Shown: one piece after another, positions 23,960-37,848 of the stretch | How positions within the stretch are numbered: the stretch's first letter is position 1 | Layout: each line of letters begins with the position of its first letter | Assembly (NCBI GenBank): GCA_014871385.1 | Contig: CM026428.1 | Location: 14,910,476 to 14,974,475 of the forward strand | DNA length: 64,000 bases | Reading direction: 5' to 3' | DNA from: Ceratodon purpureus | Lineage: Eukaryota; Streptophyta; Bryopsida; Pseudoditrichales; Ditrichaceae | The notes under the pieces: generated by a model | Databases searched by the model: none | Told to the model about the DNA's origin: nothing | The model's input: the letters and a program-made list of their open reading frames with translations, nothing else | Made by a program: the position numbers and the translations under genes

Positions 23960-26209
23960 AGTGATTTGAATTAATGATGAATTTTTTTTTAATCTATGTG
24001 CAATCCGATTGATAATTGTTTTGGCTAGATTGGTCAATACCATAAGTATCCTCAACTCGAATTCACAAGGATAGCTAATGAAGTTGGATCTAAGGCGTTT
24101 TTTGAAGAATACAAGACTTGTTTTTGGTCCCCTATGCATGGATCAGATGGCTCATCGTTTGAGGGTAATTCTTAAATGTAATAGGTTTGTTTTGAGTTTA
24201 GCAAATAAAGAGATATTTAGCAATGGCTATGTCAAGATAACGCATGGGCATTGTGCATGCTAATTGTACGTAGATGGCCATTGTAAGTAGATTTACAAAT
24301 ACGTAGATTATCTGGAATGTACAAATGAGTGTTGTAAATCTATGGATTTGAAACACCGCAATTTCTATGGAAATTGTGATTCTATACTATAGAATCTATA
24401 TGTGTTTTACATTACGTTATATCAAAATCTAAAACTGTGTAGATGAGTATGTGAAACAAAGATATACTCAGTATATACATGTTGGACTCTCGATCTACAA
24501 ATGGAATAATGCCGGACATCAACAGATTCAGAAGTATTTTTTGATGAATATCTACTCTCGGGTGGGAGTTTATCACATGCAAATGTTTAACCTAGATAAT
24601 TTGTAGATATAAATGTGAATGAAAAGTGTTATAAAGGCGTTTGAAGTTCGTAGGCAGTACGTTCCAAAAATCCTATTTGTAACACTTCCCAGATGAATCC
24701 ATAGAAGATACATTTGTATCACATTTGTAACACTTTTGTGCGGATACTTGCAACAGGTTTGGTACCAGAGATATTTAGATTTCTGTTACAAATCTGACGC
24801 AAGGAAGTTATAAAGTTGTAACCAAAAGGTTGCTCTGTTGCACTGTATGAGGGACATTGTCCCTCACGATATTAATCTATTTTTTTTCTCAAGTGCGGGT
24901 CCATTCGGCAGCTTGCTGCTCGGACCCACGCGGGTTGCCTTAGTATTGCACTACCTCCTCGGCTGGCGCAGCCCTCTTCCCTTTCTAGAAGACCAATTCA
25001 ATACTAAACTGTGTACTCGTCCTCATTCTTATTTTTGTAACGGCTAGTACTCATTCTGCTCTCAAAAAAATTGTGCTATAGCTTCTGCTACAGCTTGATC
25101 TGCTCTCAAATATGCATACAACTTGAATTGGTCTTCAAAGTTTTTGTTCAAATACCATCTGAGGAGCATGCAAGTGGGCATGGAAGCATTGAAACATGGA
25201 GGTTTCTCTGAAGACGCAAACCGTACAACCTCTCAAACAACATCATCACAAGGAGTGATGAAAACTGGAGTTGCCATCAGATAACATCATACAATAGGAT
25301 GAACTAGCAAACAACTTATTGCAATGCAACAGATGAAAGTGCAAGAATTGGATTGTTCATTGGGAAAATGAGAATCACTTGAAAACATGAAGGAACATAG
25401 GAACCTTTGAGAACAGAATGGAACTGCAGATGAAAAGTATAGATGTAATATTGGATGATTTTGTGACATGGTATTGTGACGGATATCAAGAAGGGTAGTG
25501 ACATGGTATTGTGACAATGTTTTTTTAATAAAATAGATAACTAATTATAGTGCTAGTCTCTAGAGTAGGCAATGAATTGCACCCCAAAGGTGCAAAAACT
25601 CACTTGATTTTACTTTGAACCTTTAGCGTTTCATTAATTGAAAATGTGGAAAAAGTGATTTTTTCTTGTATGTTGCTACCATTTTGACTCACCAAGTCTC
25701 TTTTTGCTCATAATAATAAATGGGAAGCAACCGATTTGCTAATAGTTGGAGGATTTTCTTTGGGGTTAAGAATAAAGTTAATCAAAATTTAAGTTTGCAG
25801 AATATCTAGTCAAAGTTAATGCTCTATAATTGTATTCGGCAATAATTCTATTGAGTGCTCTATAGCAAAACATTACTTGAGGATGCTGGAAGATAGTGGT
25901 TATATTGGCCAATTCTTCTTATTTTGGCCACTTGATATAGTATGCCCACAAGTACAAGAATTGCAAAATTTACAAAAGAAAATATTTATAAACAATGAAG
26001 TTTATCCAATTTTTTTTATTCTTTCATAAATATGTAGCAACTTCATGAGGTGATATCCATAGATATCGTCATGGTATCACCTCAATATTCCAAAGATATT
26101 CCACGGTATTGTAGAATTACCGTGAATAATATATGCATTAGGTAGCAAAAGTAGTTACCAATTATGTGGGTGGCGCTAGTCTCTTTTGCTAAATTTCATA
26201 AAGCGGTTC
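23960..26209. other. Intergenic, no gene recognised
   Basis: Only short frames without domain features. A GC-rich patch at 24890-24990 contains GCGGGTCC and GGACCCACGC, which can pair across about 25 bp. Nothing supports an RNA gene there. The rest is AT-rich. Confidence 0.45.
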
Positions 26210-26212
26210 TAA

Positions 26213-26520
26213 AGCCCACTTTATACACAGTCTGGGGCTGGGCGGAGGGTAGGGTGAATTGAACATTTTTTTCAACCTCCAACGTGGCCCTAAGTTTGGG
26301 CCCAATTTGAAGATTTGGGCAAAGTGAAACCTTGTCTTAATTGCATCAAACTAGTCCAAACATTTTGGTGCCAAAACAATGCCATGTAGGATAAAATGAA
26401 GTTCGGGTCCAACCCTAGTAGAAAGTGCTTGGGCCCGATTTGAAAAAATCAAGTAATTCTATTGGTTAAATTTGAAGAGTTTGGACCGGCCTTCAACCAG
26501 CCCCAAGTATCAACTGGCCC
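26213..26520. mobile_element. MITE family H, copy 1 (308 bp, 3-bp TAA duplication)
   Basis: Terminal inverted repeats: AGCCCACTTTATACACAG at the left, and at the right, read in reverse, GGGCCAGTTGATACTTGG. TAA lies at 26210-26212 and again at 26521-26523. The interior is homologous in reverse orientation to 29882-30203: both contain a phrase like AAACATTTTGGCGCCAAAAC. Three-base duplications and a GGGC-type end suggest a PIF/Harbinger (Tourist-like) MITE. Confidence 0.75.
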
Positions 26521-27220
26521 TAAGATCCTTGTACCCAACAAGTGACTCAAAAACTCATGAAATTTAGCTCAATCACCAACAAATGAAAGTCTCCCATTAA
26601 AAACACACTGGTATCAAAATATTAACATAAAAAACTGCTTCTAAAATCTACCACATCAGAACTATTTTTGAGCCATTTTAGCAAATCATGCTGATTTGTA
26701 AAAATCACTCACTCAGGGTCCAGGGATCACTGCCCTCCCTCCCTCTCTCCAACGAAGCCCCATCCCGGGCCCTCATCCCAAAAAAATACATCCAAAACAT
26801 TCATCCAGCAAAGAGCTCCTGTTCGCAAGGTCCCAGTTTCAGGCTTAGAGTCCAGTTTCGGCACACCATGAAACAGGGAGTCTCGCAATCAATCAATCAC
26901 TCACTCCAACATCTCAAGTGATGAATTTTATGAGCGCCCATGATTCACACAACGTGTGCAGCACCATGGAGAGAAGCTTCACACATCCTATAATCTCTTC
27001 TGCTGCAACTCATGTGCTACCATATCACAGTTTAATATCATTATTTTCATAGTTGCTGGGAGCCTCCTACTCCTATTTCACCTCCACAGAAGTACTACAT
27101 TTTCTTACTGCAAGGAGCTAGCTCAAGAGTGTGTTGGTTGGAACTTGGTTGTGTTGAGGATTTTCGGAGGGACTGGACTTGTGGCTGCTTTCTGTGTGTG
27201 AGAAATCAGGAGGAGCCAAC

Positions 27221-29723
27221 ATGGTGCGTAAGGCGGGTGTGATTGCGCTCTTTGATGTGGATGGAACCCTCACGCCTGCTAGAAAGGTATGTATGGCGTT
27301 TAATTGCTGCTCTGTTTTGTAATTGTTCTGTGTGAAGATTATTGCTTTGTTGTGATCGGGGTAGTTCAGATGGGTGGTGGTGTCGACCGTGGGGTTTGCT
27401 AGATCAGGTCTCGGCTGTGAGTGGAGCGGATTTTTTTTGTATTTTTTTTTTGGGGTACGGTTTGTGGTGATCTGAGTTGTGCTCTTTTCCTACTTTGCCC
27501 TTGAATGTGTAGATTTGGAATGTGGGGAGTAGAATTGATTTGAAGTGTTGATTGAGATGCGGCATGTTTGATCTTTGTTTTGTTGAAAATTTCGTTTTAG
27601 ATCTGAAATGTTGTTTAGATGTTTGGGAGGTTTTCGGAATGGGTGTTTGTTGTGAGTTGTAATTGACGTCTTTTAGGATTTGGTTTATCAATATTGATCA
27701 ATGTGTATGCAAAATCACATCTCCCTTGGTCACAATGGAGTCTGGTATTCATGGTGCATAATGTGTAATTTGGGTATTACAATGGTGATATATGATGGGG
27801 TAAGTTGGGATTGTGATCTCATAGCTGGCAGCTGATCGCTCTGTCTTTATGATATAACCCCATGTATAGAGCCGTCAAGTATTTGCAATTCACAGTTCTT
27901 CAGTGTCCATTTGATTCCTGATGCTTTCGTTTGGGGTTCACAGAATGTATCTGCTAAGATGCTGCAGTTTCTTCAGGAGCTGCGTAAGGTATGCGGCGCT
28001 GCCTAGATCTCTCAAAACAAAAATCTAGTTTATGGTTGCAAATCCTTGGCACTGCACACTATGGTAACATAACATGCTGAATCTTTGAATTCGTGGTTTT
28101 CGTGCAGGTGGTTGCCGTAGGTGTTGTGGGTGGTTCAGATCTTATCAAGATCTCAGAACAGCTTGGCCAAACTGGTATGGTTATTTTCTAATTTTTTTCT
28201 TAATGTAGTTGTATTAAGCACTCTACGTGAGAATTTTCTCTTGGTGTAAATTTATTCTACAATTAGCATGGTGCACAGTGAACACCCTCAAGTTCTGATG
28301 GTCTAGGTTAAATTTATAAATGCCCGAGACTTCGACTTAAAAGTACAAACCCATTTCTTTGTATGCAGCTATTTTCGACTATGATTACTTGTTTTCTGAG
28401 AACGGTTTGGTTGCTCACAAGGAGGGAGAGCTCATTGGAAGCCAGGTGTGTAAGATTTGATTTTCTGTTAACCTCTTCACTTACAGCTGAAATTGTTAGT
28501 TTTGCTTTGAAACTTTTTAATTTGAGTCCATGGGAAAACTCCTAAGTGGTGTCGATGCTACGGACGTGGGGATGCAGAGTATGAAGGCGCACTTGGGTGA
28601 AGAGAAGCTGAAGACATTGATTAACTTCGTGCTCCATTACATTGCCGATTTGGACATCCCCATCAAGAGGTGAGCAGGAGTTACTTTGCAGCTTCTTTGA
28701 AAGCATCTATTTGTAAATGCAATGAGGTATACTCATTGTATGCGCCCATTTCATGACATGAAGGTATTTGTTTTCAAGCTTCTTGTCTTGATGTGAAAGT
28801 AGAGGTTATAACATCTCAAGTGTTTGCTTTGCCAGAGGGACATTTGTTGAGTTTCGCATGGGAATGCTCAACGTTTCCCCAATTGGCCGGAACTGCAGCC
28901 AGGAAGAGCGTGACGAGTTTGAGCGTTATGACAAGGTAACAGCCCTAGAGATGTTGCGTATATATCTTGGTCTTGGAAATGTAGATTCGCATCTGCAATT
29001 TGCTCTTTCATTGAAACCAGTCAATGTGGACCGGTTTGGCTCATTTGTTGGACCTGACGTATTCAATGACTTATGCTATGTTGTATGCAGATACACAATG
29101 TGAGGAAAGCATTCGTGGAAGTCCTCAAGGAGAAGTTTGGGGACTACAGCCTCACATTCTCCATTGGTGGTCAAATCAGCTTTGATGTAAGTGGAATTAT
29201 GATGCACCTAGTGTATTTCTGTTAAACAGTGTAGAATAATAAGTTTTTGATCTAAGAGAATTGCGATCATTAAGCTGATGGATCCTTGAATTGAGAAGTG
29301 GAACATACCACACTAATCAACCACAACAGGTTTGCACATATTCCTCACATTCACTTAGAGCTTTCCCAAACATGATTCAATCATTTCTGATGGATTATTT
29401 GTGCCACCAGGTGTTTCCTCGGGGATGGGACAAGACATTCTGCTTGCAGTACGTCGAGAACGAATTTTCAGAGATCCATTTCTTTGGCGACAAAACCTAT
29501 CCGGTACCCGCATCCTCTTCAAAACTCATTGCCTTTCTGGAATCCCCTCTCGCTGTTCTAGATGCTGTTTCAAGTGTGACTTACTATTGTCTTCATCGCT
29601 TTGCAGGGCGGCAACGACCATGAAATTTTTGAATCTGAGAAGACAATAGGCCATACAGTGACAAGCCCTGAGGACACCATCAAGCAGTGTGCTGAGATTT
29701 TTGGGGTAGCAGTCAAGCACTAA
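27221..29723 (+). CDS. PMM: Phosphomannomutase
   Basis: Nine exons: 27221-27286, 27944-27988, 28108-28174, 28369-28445, 28578-28669, 28836-28935, 29091-29186, 29411-29503 and 29607-29723. They sum to 753 bases and 250 residues, the usual size of eukaryotic PMM. The enzyme converts mannose-6-phosphate to mannose-1-phosphate in the cytosol, feeding GDP-mannose for ascorbate, N-glycans, GPI anchors and mannosyl transfer. It opens with [18 protein letters not shown], where D12 and D14 are the HAD-type nucleophile and acid/base. Other family motifs are [55 protein letters not shown] and [16 protein letters not shown]. No key residue is missing. Two copies of one MITE family flank the gene in opposite orientation. 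The mannosylglycerate synthase gene 13 kb downstream uses the end product GDP-mannose. Confidence 0.97.
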
Positions 29724-29881
29724 CTTTGGAGATGAGTAAGATACATGTGAGGAGGTGTTTCATATTAAAAGGGGAAGTGGTAGACAGAGAGTTCTTACAC
29801 TTCTTCATGCAATTATGTTGACTGGTATGTATCTTGGTCTCCATGAAATGAAAACATCTGGGTTCATGAAAGTGGGACTCA

Positions 29882-30203
29882 GGGTCAGTTTATACTTTGG
29901 GCCGGATGAAGGGCCGGACCAAACTCTTCGAATGTCAACTAATAGGATCGTTCAATTCTTTCAAATCAGGTCAAAGGGTTTTATACTAGGGCCTGACCAG
30001 AATTTCAATTTATCCTATGTAGCATTCTATGTGGTACTGTTTTGGCGCCAAAATGTTTGAGCCTTAGTGATACAATGAGGACAAGGATTCTCCTTGCCCA
30101 AACTCCCAACTTGGGCCCGAACTCTAGACCAGAGTAGAGGCTGGGAAAAATGTTGAATCCAGCCCATCCTCCGGCCAGCCCTTGCTTGTGTATAAAGTGG
30201 GAC
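29882..30203. mobile_element. MITE family H, copy 2 (322 bp, 3-bp TCA duplication)
   Basis: Ends are GGGTCAGTTTATACTTTG at the left and, reversed, GTCCCACTTTATACACAAG at the right, with TCA at 29879-29881 and 30204-30206. It is an inverted copy of 26213-26520 with clear similarity along most of its length. It sits about 160 bp past the PMM stop codon, so it may be transcribed as part of the PMM 3' UTR. Confidence 0.75.
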
Positions 30204-30206
30204 TCA

Positions 30207-32247
30207 GTCAGGACACTAATAATCTACAAAGAAATGCTTTGTTTTCAGCTGTGGTCCTTCAATTGCAGAGATCAATCGTGGCCAGAGTCAAGGGATGTAT
30301 TTCCAAGACCATAACATATACACGACTTCCCTATGAAGTGGAAGGGTCATTTGCTTGGAATAAGGCATTTTTGTAGTCGTAGTGGGGCTTGCTTTGTTCC
30401 TGGTCGTACAATGGGCTGCTGGGATGGGATGATGAGCCTGAACGTGTCAAAATGTAGAGCACAAGTGGTGTAACACGTCACGAGTCAATGTAACTTTGAA
30501 GACTTTGCAATGCTTTTCAAATTTTCTATCTGCTGTGGAATGCAGCAGATCCAATACCATGAGGACATTTTTCCATCAGAAAGTCAAGTATATGTATTAG
30601 AAATATTACAAAGGGCAGCATGCCAAAGCATGCTGATGTGGAAGTTAATATATATCTATTGTCACATGAGTGTTTCTATGTCATCACAGAGAGATTGGTG
30701 AGGATTTCATAGCATGATAAAATTTAAATTTCACTTGCATTCCTCGTGCTATGGATGGGGAATGGCACTCATAACCAAAGTTACCCATGAGTGATTTTTG
30801 TTTCTATAGCTTTGAAATGTATGTTTTTACACTGCTAGAGAAAGAAAGAAGAACCGTGGTCCTTTTTTGAAGGTTGTTGTGAATTAAATGTTTGTTTGTC
30901 AAATATTCATATATTATCGACATGATAAAAATCAAGTAGACAAAATTATTTGTCATCTCAAAAAAGATGAACAGTATTAATCTATATTTGTCATATGAAT
31001 GGAACCCTACCTTTTTAAGTCAAGAAAGTGATGTCCTTTTATTTCAATTTTTGGAAAAATTTACTTTCAAGCAAAAAAAATTCTCAAAGTGTATTAAACC
31101 TTCATTCTTCTTTTTTCATACATTGATCTTCATTTTTCAAAACCAAATTTGCTTATGTCATTTATTTATTTATTTTTCAATTGAAACATCATTACAATAA
31201 AATAACAAAATGTTATACTAATCCTCAAAGGCCCATGTGAAGACTTTCATACAAGAAAATTGTTTGGCAAGAGATCTAAAATTTATAGATTTTTATCCTA
31301 CATCTTGATTCCAAAAATAATATAGTCAATGATTTAATCCGTAAATAACCAAGTTTATTTGGCATAACTTAGATGTATTATATTATGTGATTTCTTCAAC
31401 TTGAATGTGATTCATCTTGGGAAAAAATTGTGAATCATGATGATTGAAAATCTGCCATATGATTAAAATTTCAAAACTCTTATCAAACCATTTGTCAAAT
31501 AATTCAATAGTGATTTTATTTTTTTCAAATCCACCAAAAATTCAATCTCTATTTTTGATATTTGAATTATTTTGTGATTAGTAAAATTACAGGTTGAGTA
31601 TGTAGAAGAAGCAAAGTGGGAAGGATAATATTTAGAACATCATTATCTTCCTAAAATGTATTTTACAAAATAGAATCCTCAAAATTATTATAAAATAAGA
31701 AGCGTTCAACTTCAAGCACAGTATGCAAATTTAGACTTCAAAAATTCCTCCTTAAATCAATTTTAAGTATTTTGAACTATTTTTTGTTGATTTGTCTTAT
31801 TCAGAATATAGAAAGACAAAAGAAACTCATGGTATCTTCACCTCAGTTTTCAAATATTTCGGTTGTGTTTACAATGAGTCAAAGGCTATGTTTCTGACAA
31901 GGTAGCACACATTCTCATGACTCTGAAGTTAACTTGAATTCAAATTTTTCTTACAATGATGTCATGGTGTGTGCCAGCAACTCCTCAGTCCAAGTGATCC
32001 CTGACACTGTTTGTTTGTTGGTTTGCTTAGGATACATCACCACAGAGCAAATAAATCCAAGTCTGGCATTTCCACCTACATCTGACTTACCGCTCCAGGG
32101 CTGAACAATAGAAGCTCATGTATGTGTTACGGAGAGATGCCACTACCTTACTGTATCCTTTTTATATGTGTACTTAGTGAGGGCCGCATTACTTGGAGCA
32201 ATCTACATTATTTATAAATCCCTTTACTAATATTGGCCACTTCAATT
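30207..32247. other. AT-rich intergenic DNA
   Basis: No gene recognised. Short frames (for example 30510-30701 and 30967-31200) are Phe/Leu-rich translations of AT-rich DNA without domain features. Confidence 0.5.
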
Positions 32248-33116
32248 TTAACCCCTAAAGTTCTGAGGGTATTTTTCATCAAAACTGCCTCAAAACAGCC
32301 CCTCTTCAAAACAAGGTGGCTTTTGCAAACTTGGGGTCTTTTTTAGAACATCTAACCGTAAGATCTTGTAGCTAACTTCTATGTCTACATGTCCACCAAA
32401 TCTCACACACTCATTCTTCACCAATTGCAAGATCGTAACGTTCAAAGTAGAAAAACAAGTTTTTTTTTCCTGTGCAAAAAGGGGACGATAGAGTTTTGAA
32501 GGCCCAAAAAACCATTTTTTTGCATTACGGATTTTGGGGGTTTTGATGCAAGTCAAAGAAGACTGAGTTAGCTAATTGTATTAAGAAAATCATACTAAAA
32601 AAAGTTGTGGAAAGCTGCCAAAAAAATCATTTTCCGCTAGGGGGTATACTGAAATTCACAAAAAATGGCCGTTTTTGGACAATAAAAATAGCATATGGAA
32701 AAAAATTGGATTGAAAATCCGAACGGTGGGAACATGCTCTACTGCCTTCTCTATACATAGAAATTTTTATTTTTGAAAAATATCAAAATCTCAATTTTTG
32801 GTGGAATTTCAAAATTTCGTCTTTAGGCAGATTTAGGCAGTTTTGGGCAGTTTTGGGCAGTTTTGGGCAGAATTTGCTGCATTCACAGTGGCTTAGAAAA
32901 TTTCAGCAGCTGCCCAACGAGCAGCGTTTGACACTTAAACCTTCATAACTTTTGATCCCGATGTCGGAATTGAAAAATAAAAATACCCACACGAAGATCT
33001 CCAAACGGCCTACCTTCAATAAAAATTTCAGAAAATCCCGATGTAAATTGCATTCATAGGTACATGCCCAAATTCCAAAAAAGCCCAAATGTGGCAGATT
33101 GTCCTTTAGGGGTTAA
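32248..33116. mobile_element. TTAA-flanked inverted-repeat element, copy B
   Basis: Bounded by TTAA-CCCCTAAAG and CTTTAGGGG-TTAA. The interior is homologous along most of its length to copy C at 55999-56877: both have a phrase like CCGTAAGATCTTGTA near the left, AAATAGCATATG in the middle, then several GGGCAGTTTT units and CTGCATTCACAGTGGCT. No coding capacity. The heptamer-like TTTTGGGCAG repeat occurs three times in a row at about 32837-32870. Confidence 0.8.
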
Positions 33117-35900
33117 AAAAACCACATTATTTGATCTATGCTAACTCCTATGATTGAAAAACCTCAAATCTGGAAAAAAACAAAAAAAGTTTAATTTTTG
33201 GTGAATTTTTGAAAACCTTAATTTTTGGTGAATTTTTGAAGTTTCTATGATCTAATTAGTTTAGGCAGATTTTGTGGATAAATGAGTATATGCTGTAGTT
33301 TTGGGCAGATTTCATCATTCCCTAATAGTGTTTTCAAAATTTGAGAGTAAATATCTTCTAAAATATGAGGAATTTTGAAGCATGAAAGGTCTTGTTGGAA
33401 AGGGATGGGAAAACTCTTACAATTCACACGGTCTACATTTAGTAACTCTGAACTTCAATCTTATGGATTTCGACTTTTGGGTTAAGAACTACACTATCTT
33501 TGTTTTCGAACATGCTCTAGCACATCATGAATTACAATGCATGACTATGATAGCTTCATGATAGTATCTGATACTCAAGTTTTGTTTTTAGAACTTTGAA
33601 TTTTGAATGTTTATTGTGTCCATATTCTCTATGATTGCCTTTTGCGAATTCTTTTCACACCATCCGTGCCATTCAACCAGAAAGGCTTGGAAAGGGGTAT
33701 TTCTAATGCTGCTACCTTAACAATAGTTGACTTCAACTGGAATAATTCCTAGGCCTCAATGTTGTGGTAGAGAAAGAGTAACACAACCACAGGAAAGTAT
33801 AGAACAGTGAAGGAGGCCTCAATGGGCATGGAATGTGCTCTCCACTGACAAGTGGGGCACATATTACAGACATAATCATACGACATCAGACATAACATGG
33901 CACCTGAACTACATTGATTTATGAAGTTTAGACTAAGGCATCGCAATCAAGTCAAATACACTTGAATTTGCTCAAGTTGAAACATGCGGCATTTATCACT
34001 GGTTTGCTAGCAGTCACTTTTCCCAGCACAATGAGGACAATTTTTTTTATGGTACAGTTGAGATACAGTGACACCTTGTTCATTATCACTTTTGTTTTAC
34101 CAACAACCTACCTTGTCTTCCTCAATTCCTTCCCCACCAAGGTCATAATGTGGACCTAGAAGCCACATAGGGTGGATGGGTGATGGGTTGCTTCAACGAT
34201 GAACTTGTGATATCAATGAACCCCGGAATGATATCAAGTACTATTATCATTAAGAATGACAACCTCGGGCCCATAGGACATGAGTCTAGCGTGTCATTTC
34301 AGGAAATAATATAAATTAAGCAAACAAAGTTTTGTACAGTGGACAAAAGCTCAATGTGGGCCATTGGACACCGGCTTGTACCATGTGGCATCATGTTGAG
34401 CTTGTGTTGGCAGAAAGCCAAGTTTCACTTCGAAGTGGACCACTTGCTTTGAATTTGAACTTACTCTACAGCCATTGGTTTCATGAAGTTGAAGCAGGCT
34501 TGGAGCTACAGGTTTGCTTTTGTAATTTTATACTATTTTTCAAATGTGAGCAGGACACTTGCCTACCAAATGAAGAAGCTACAGAATTTAGTCCATTGTA
34601 CCACATCTGGAATTACATGTTATTTGGGCTTAAAAGTGTAAGGTTGAAGCAACAGATTCCATCACTTTTGGAGCCTCTAGGCTGGAATTTGGGTAAGAAA
34701 TCTTGGATTAAATATTCAAAATCTAACAAATAGGGAGAATGATGACGAGAAAAAAGCACAATCATCCTACTTGTATTTGATTTTGTATGAATTTTAGAAG
34801 GATAATATTGGCATGGAATAGTAAGCAAAATTAAGAGGCTATTAAAACCATGAGCAAGTGAATCAAAAACCAAGAAGGGTCTTATTCATTTAAGCTACTT
34901 CAAGTTGATTTATGCAACTCTTAATTATTAGTGCACATAAGCTCACCAATTGGTTTTTTCCATTTATTGTTATTTTTATATTTTGTAAAGTAGGACCTTC
35001 AAAAATTGTATACTTTTATAAAATTTAACCAATTCATTTCTATTTGGTACATCCATGAGGTTTTTTGTTCAAGGGGTTTGTATAGCCCTAAGTGGAAACT
35101 CTATCCCTCCTACTCCAATTTGGCATCCTTGTCTTTGGACCTGAGTTGATATCTTGTCGCTTTTTCCCTTAATTGATCACCTTCTATTCCCAAAAAAATA
35201 ACTAAAAAAATAATATCTCTTCTCTAATTTTTTTTTGAAAACGGATAAAAATACACCAATTCTTCTTGAATATTATTCATCCAAAAAATAGAACTCTTGT
35301 GTTCATCCTCCTCCTTCACTCTGCAACAAAATCCTTGACGATAAGCCAACATAAAATATCAGAAACCCAGAAAAAAACAATTAAAAAAGAAAACCCCACC
35401 CACCGAAAATCAGAGTCAGAATTCCCACGCCAAAGACAAGTGCATGGCCTTCTGACCGATCACCGCAGACGTCCCAACAGTCCCCTGTCCCCGCCACACC
35501 CCCCCGGGCCCCACCACCCTCCCTCCAAAACCAGCACCACACTCCCCCACCGTCCGATCCTCCCCCGCCCGTCCGATCCACCCCCCCAACGTGGCAGGTG
35601 AATGCCCGTGCAACGATACGTAGGCGCACGCCCACCATCCGATGGGCCCCACTCCCTATCCCCTCCGTCCATCTCGAAGAATCCATTATATTCGTCCGAT
35701 CCACTCACCGAGAATCGTGGCCGTCGGTGGCTAAAGAAAAGTCGTAGAAAGAAAAAGCTAAAGTAGATCAAAGAAGAGCTCTGTAGAAAGATGTGGAAAG
35801 AAAAGTAAGTATAATAAAAAGAAAAGTAAGAAGGGGAAAGAAAAGGAAGTGGGGGCGGGGAGAGAGGAGAGAGGAGAAGAGAGGTTTGTCGTCGACGCTG
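33117..35900. other. Intergenic DNA and probable promoter of the glutaredoxin-like gene
   Basis: No gene recognised in 33.1-35.4 kb. From about 35460 to 35600 the plus strand is strongly C-rich and from 35790 to 35890 purine-rich (GGAAAGAAAAGGAAG type). Such tracts are common just upstream of plant transcription starts, so the start of transcription for the next gene is likely near 35900. Confidence 0.4.
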
Positions 35901-36318
35901 GAGCGAGGCTCGGCTCATAAAGGCGGGGCTGCGCTCGCACGGCGGGGCTCTTGTGGCGATGATTTGGGCCAGGATTTGTGTAAGTTCGCGTGCCATCTGC
36001 GCCTCCACGCCGTTGCGCCCAAACGGACGTTGCGCCTCCGGAGAGCCATTCGCACGCCTCGCCTGACTGAATCATTGCACGGGACCACTGGACCAGCTGT
36101 TTTGAACGTTGTGGAGGGAGGAGTACTCCAGCTTGAATCACGTACTCGCGGTGCAGGTGCAGGTGGAGGCATGGCGGTTTGTGTCGTTGGACGGTGCGGC
36201 GTTCGGTGGAGCTTTCGTGGAGCGCAGCTGGTTGTCGCTGAGGGGAGAGCTGCGTAGGAGTGTGTGTCTCATTTGGTGCGATCGAGGGAGGGAGTTGCGC
36301 TTTGGCGATGCGTTTGAG

Positions 36319-37848
36319 GTATTTGATCCGTGTGTGTGTGTGTGTGATTTTTTGGTTGAGAGTTGGCGCTTGATGTTCTGGTAGTTTTTTTCAGCGTCTT
36401 GTGATTTTTGTCGTCGTTGTTGGTGGCGTTTGGTTGTTTCTGGTTCTTTTGAATGTGACTGGGAGTGAGTGCTGTTGCGTTCTCATGGCGTGCGGAGTCT
36501 GTAGGTAGGTTGGAAGTGAATTGTTCTTCGACAGGGCGGAGTTCTACGTTTTAGTTTTGTTCGGGTTAGGATTTCGGGGTGGACATTGCTGGGAGCGCGT
36601 TTAATGAGATATTTTCTCTTGAAGGTTGGTCGGTTCTTAGTGGTCGATTTTCACATTCTGTGTAGTTGGTGTCGTTTTAGGCGCCATTGCGATTTGTTGA
36701 AGTTTGTCGAAGGACAGGAAGTTTTGGAAACCGATCGTGTCGTCCTGTTCTGGCTATGTTTACCGCTGTATGAAATTATCCACTGCTACTGTGTTTGATT
36801 ATTTTCTGGAGCTTCCGTTGCGATAGTACTGTTAGCTGTGTAGTGTATCTTTCGAAGGTTTGAATCGGCATTTTTGTCGTTTAGTGCTGATCGTCTCTTA
36901 ATCTGCTGAGCGCTGGGGTAAGTTTTAGCGACCTTGGGCCTCAGAGAGACGTGTTAAGTCGTCCCATAGCCGCTGCGAGGGGTGTTCTCGTATTGTTTGG
37001 ATGGTGCGGGAACCGTGATATTCTCATCGAGCCGTTTGTAAGTAGGATATGTTCTTGCTCAAATCAAATAGGCCAGAGGATACTCGTGAGGAATTTCTCC
37101 CCCAAGAAGCTGTTGAAGTTGCAAATAAGTCATGTACGTAAATAGTTCTGTTCCAAGTAGTTTTCAAGCAACAATAAAGGCCGTGATAGTTGCATTATTT
37201 TCTAAAGTTCATATTCCTCTGCGCTTGCGTTCCTAGATCCAGCGGTCAAATCAACTTAAGTCTTGCTAGCAGAGTGTTATTGTTTCTGGATGCTCAAGAG
37301 TGTGCGAAGTTTTTTAATGGATCGTAACTCGTGAAACCTTTTTTATTCGATTTCCTGATGGATGTTGTAGGCATCATCAAGTTCATGTTTCAGTGAGGTA
37401 TATGGAGGGTATTGTAACTTCGCGGTTGGTGAATCTGTTCTCGTATTATTCTTCATTTGAACCGTAATCCCATGATTTGCAAGTTTGCTGGTGTCGATTG
37501 CTTTGGTAAAGGAAGGGATTCTAAGCTATGTTGATAGGCTGCATAGAGATTAGCGTGTATAATATGTGTTTACCATAATAGTTGTGTGAATAGTGCAAGC
37601 GTGGATACACAGAGCGCAATCGTCTTCCTCGAAAACATCATTTGCTTGTGGAAGCTGTAGGAAAATATTAGTGTTATTCTTACTTGAATCTTCTGAAAGT
37701 AATTTCTCATAATCATCTTTTGTAAAATGTATAACATATGCAAAATTAGTATTTACCAAACTAGTCACTCTTCCAATTTCCTCAGCTATTTATCTATTAT
37801 TGGATTGAATGATGATCTTAGTGGCCTAACACAGTTCTTGTGCTTCAG
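36319..37848 (+). other. Probable 5' UTR intron of the glutaredoxin-like gene
   Basis: A good donor (GAG|GTATTT at 36319) and a good acceptor (TGCTTCAG ending at 37848) bracket T-rich sequence without coding signal. The stretch between would be a leader intron of 1.5 kb. The spliced leader after 37848 has several upstream ATGs, including an 11-codon frame at 37858-37893. Inferred from splice signals only. Confidence 0.4.

Noticed and set aside
24890-25000. GC-rich patch with a short pairing segment that might be a tRNA or small RNA
   Set aside because: No T-loop, anticodon stem or acceptor arrangement can be fitted.
33749-33946. Minus-strand frame with MCPTCQWRAHS resembling a retroelement integrase zinc-binding segment
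   Set aside because: Only the C-x2-C part fits; the His pair and the following catalytic core are not visible in any frame nearby.
35460-36172. Long overlapping open frames on the minus strand (up to 182 codons)
   Set aside because: They arise from C-rich and purine-rich low-complexity DNA next to the glutaredoxin-like gene. Composition is Ser/Phe/Pro or Gly/Arg runs without domain features.
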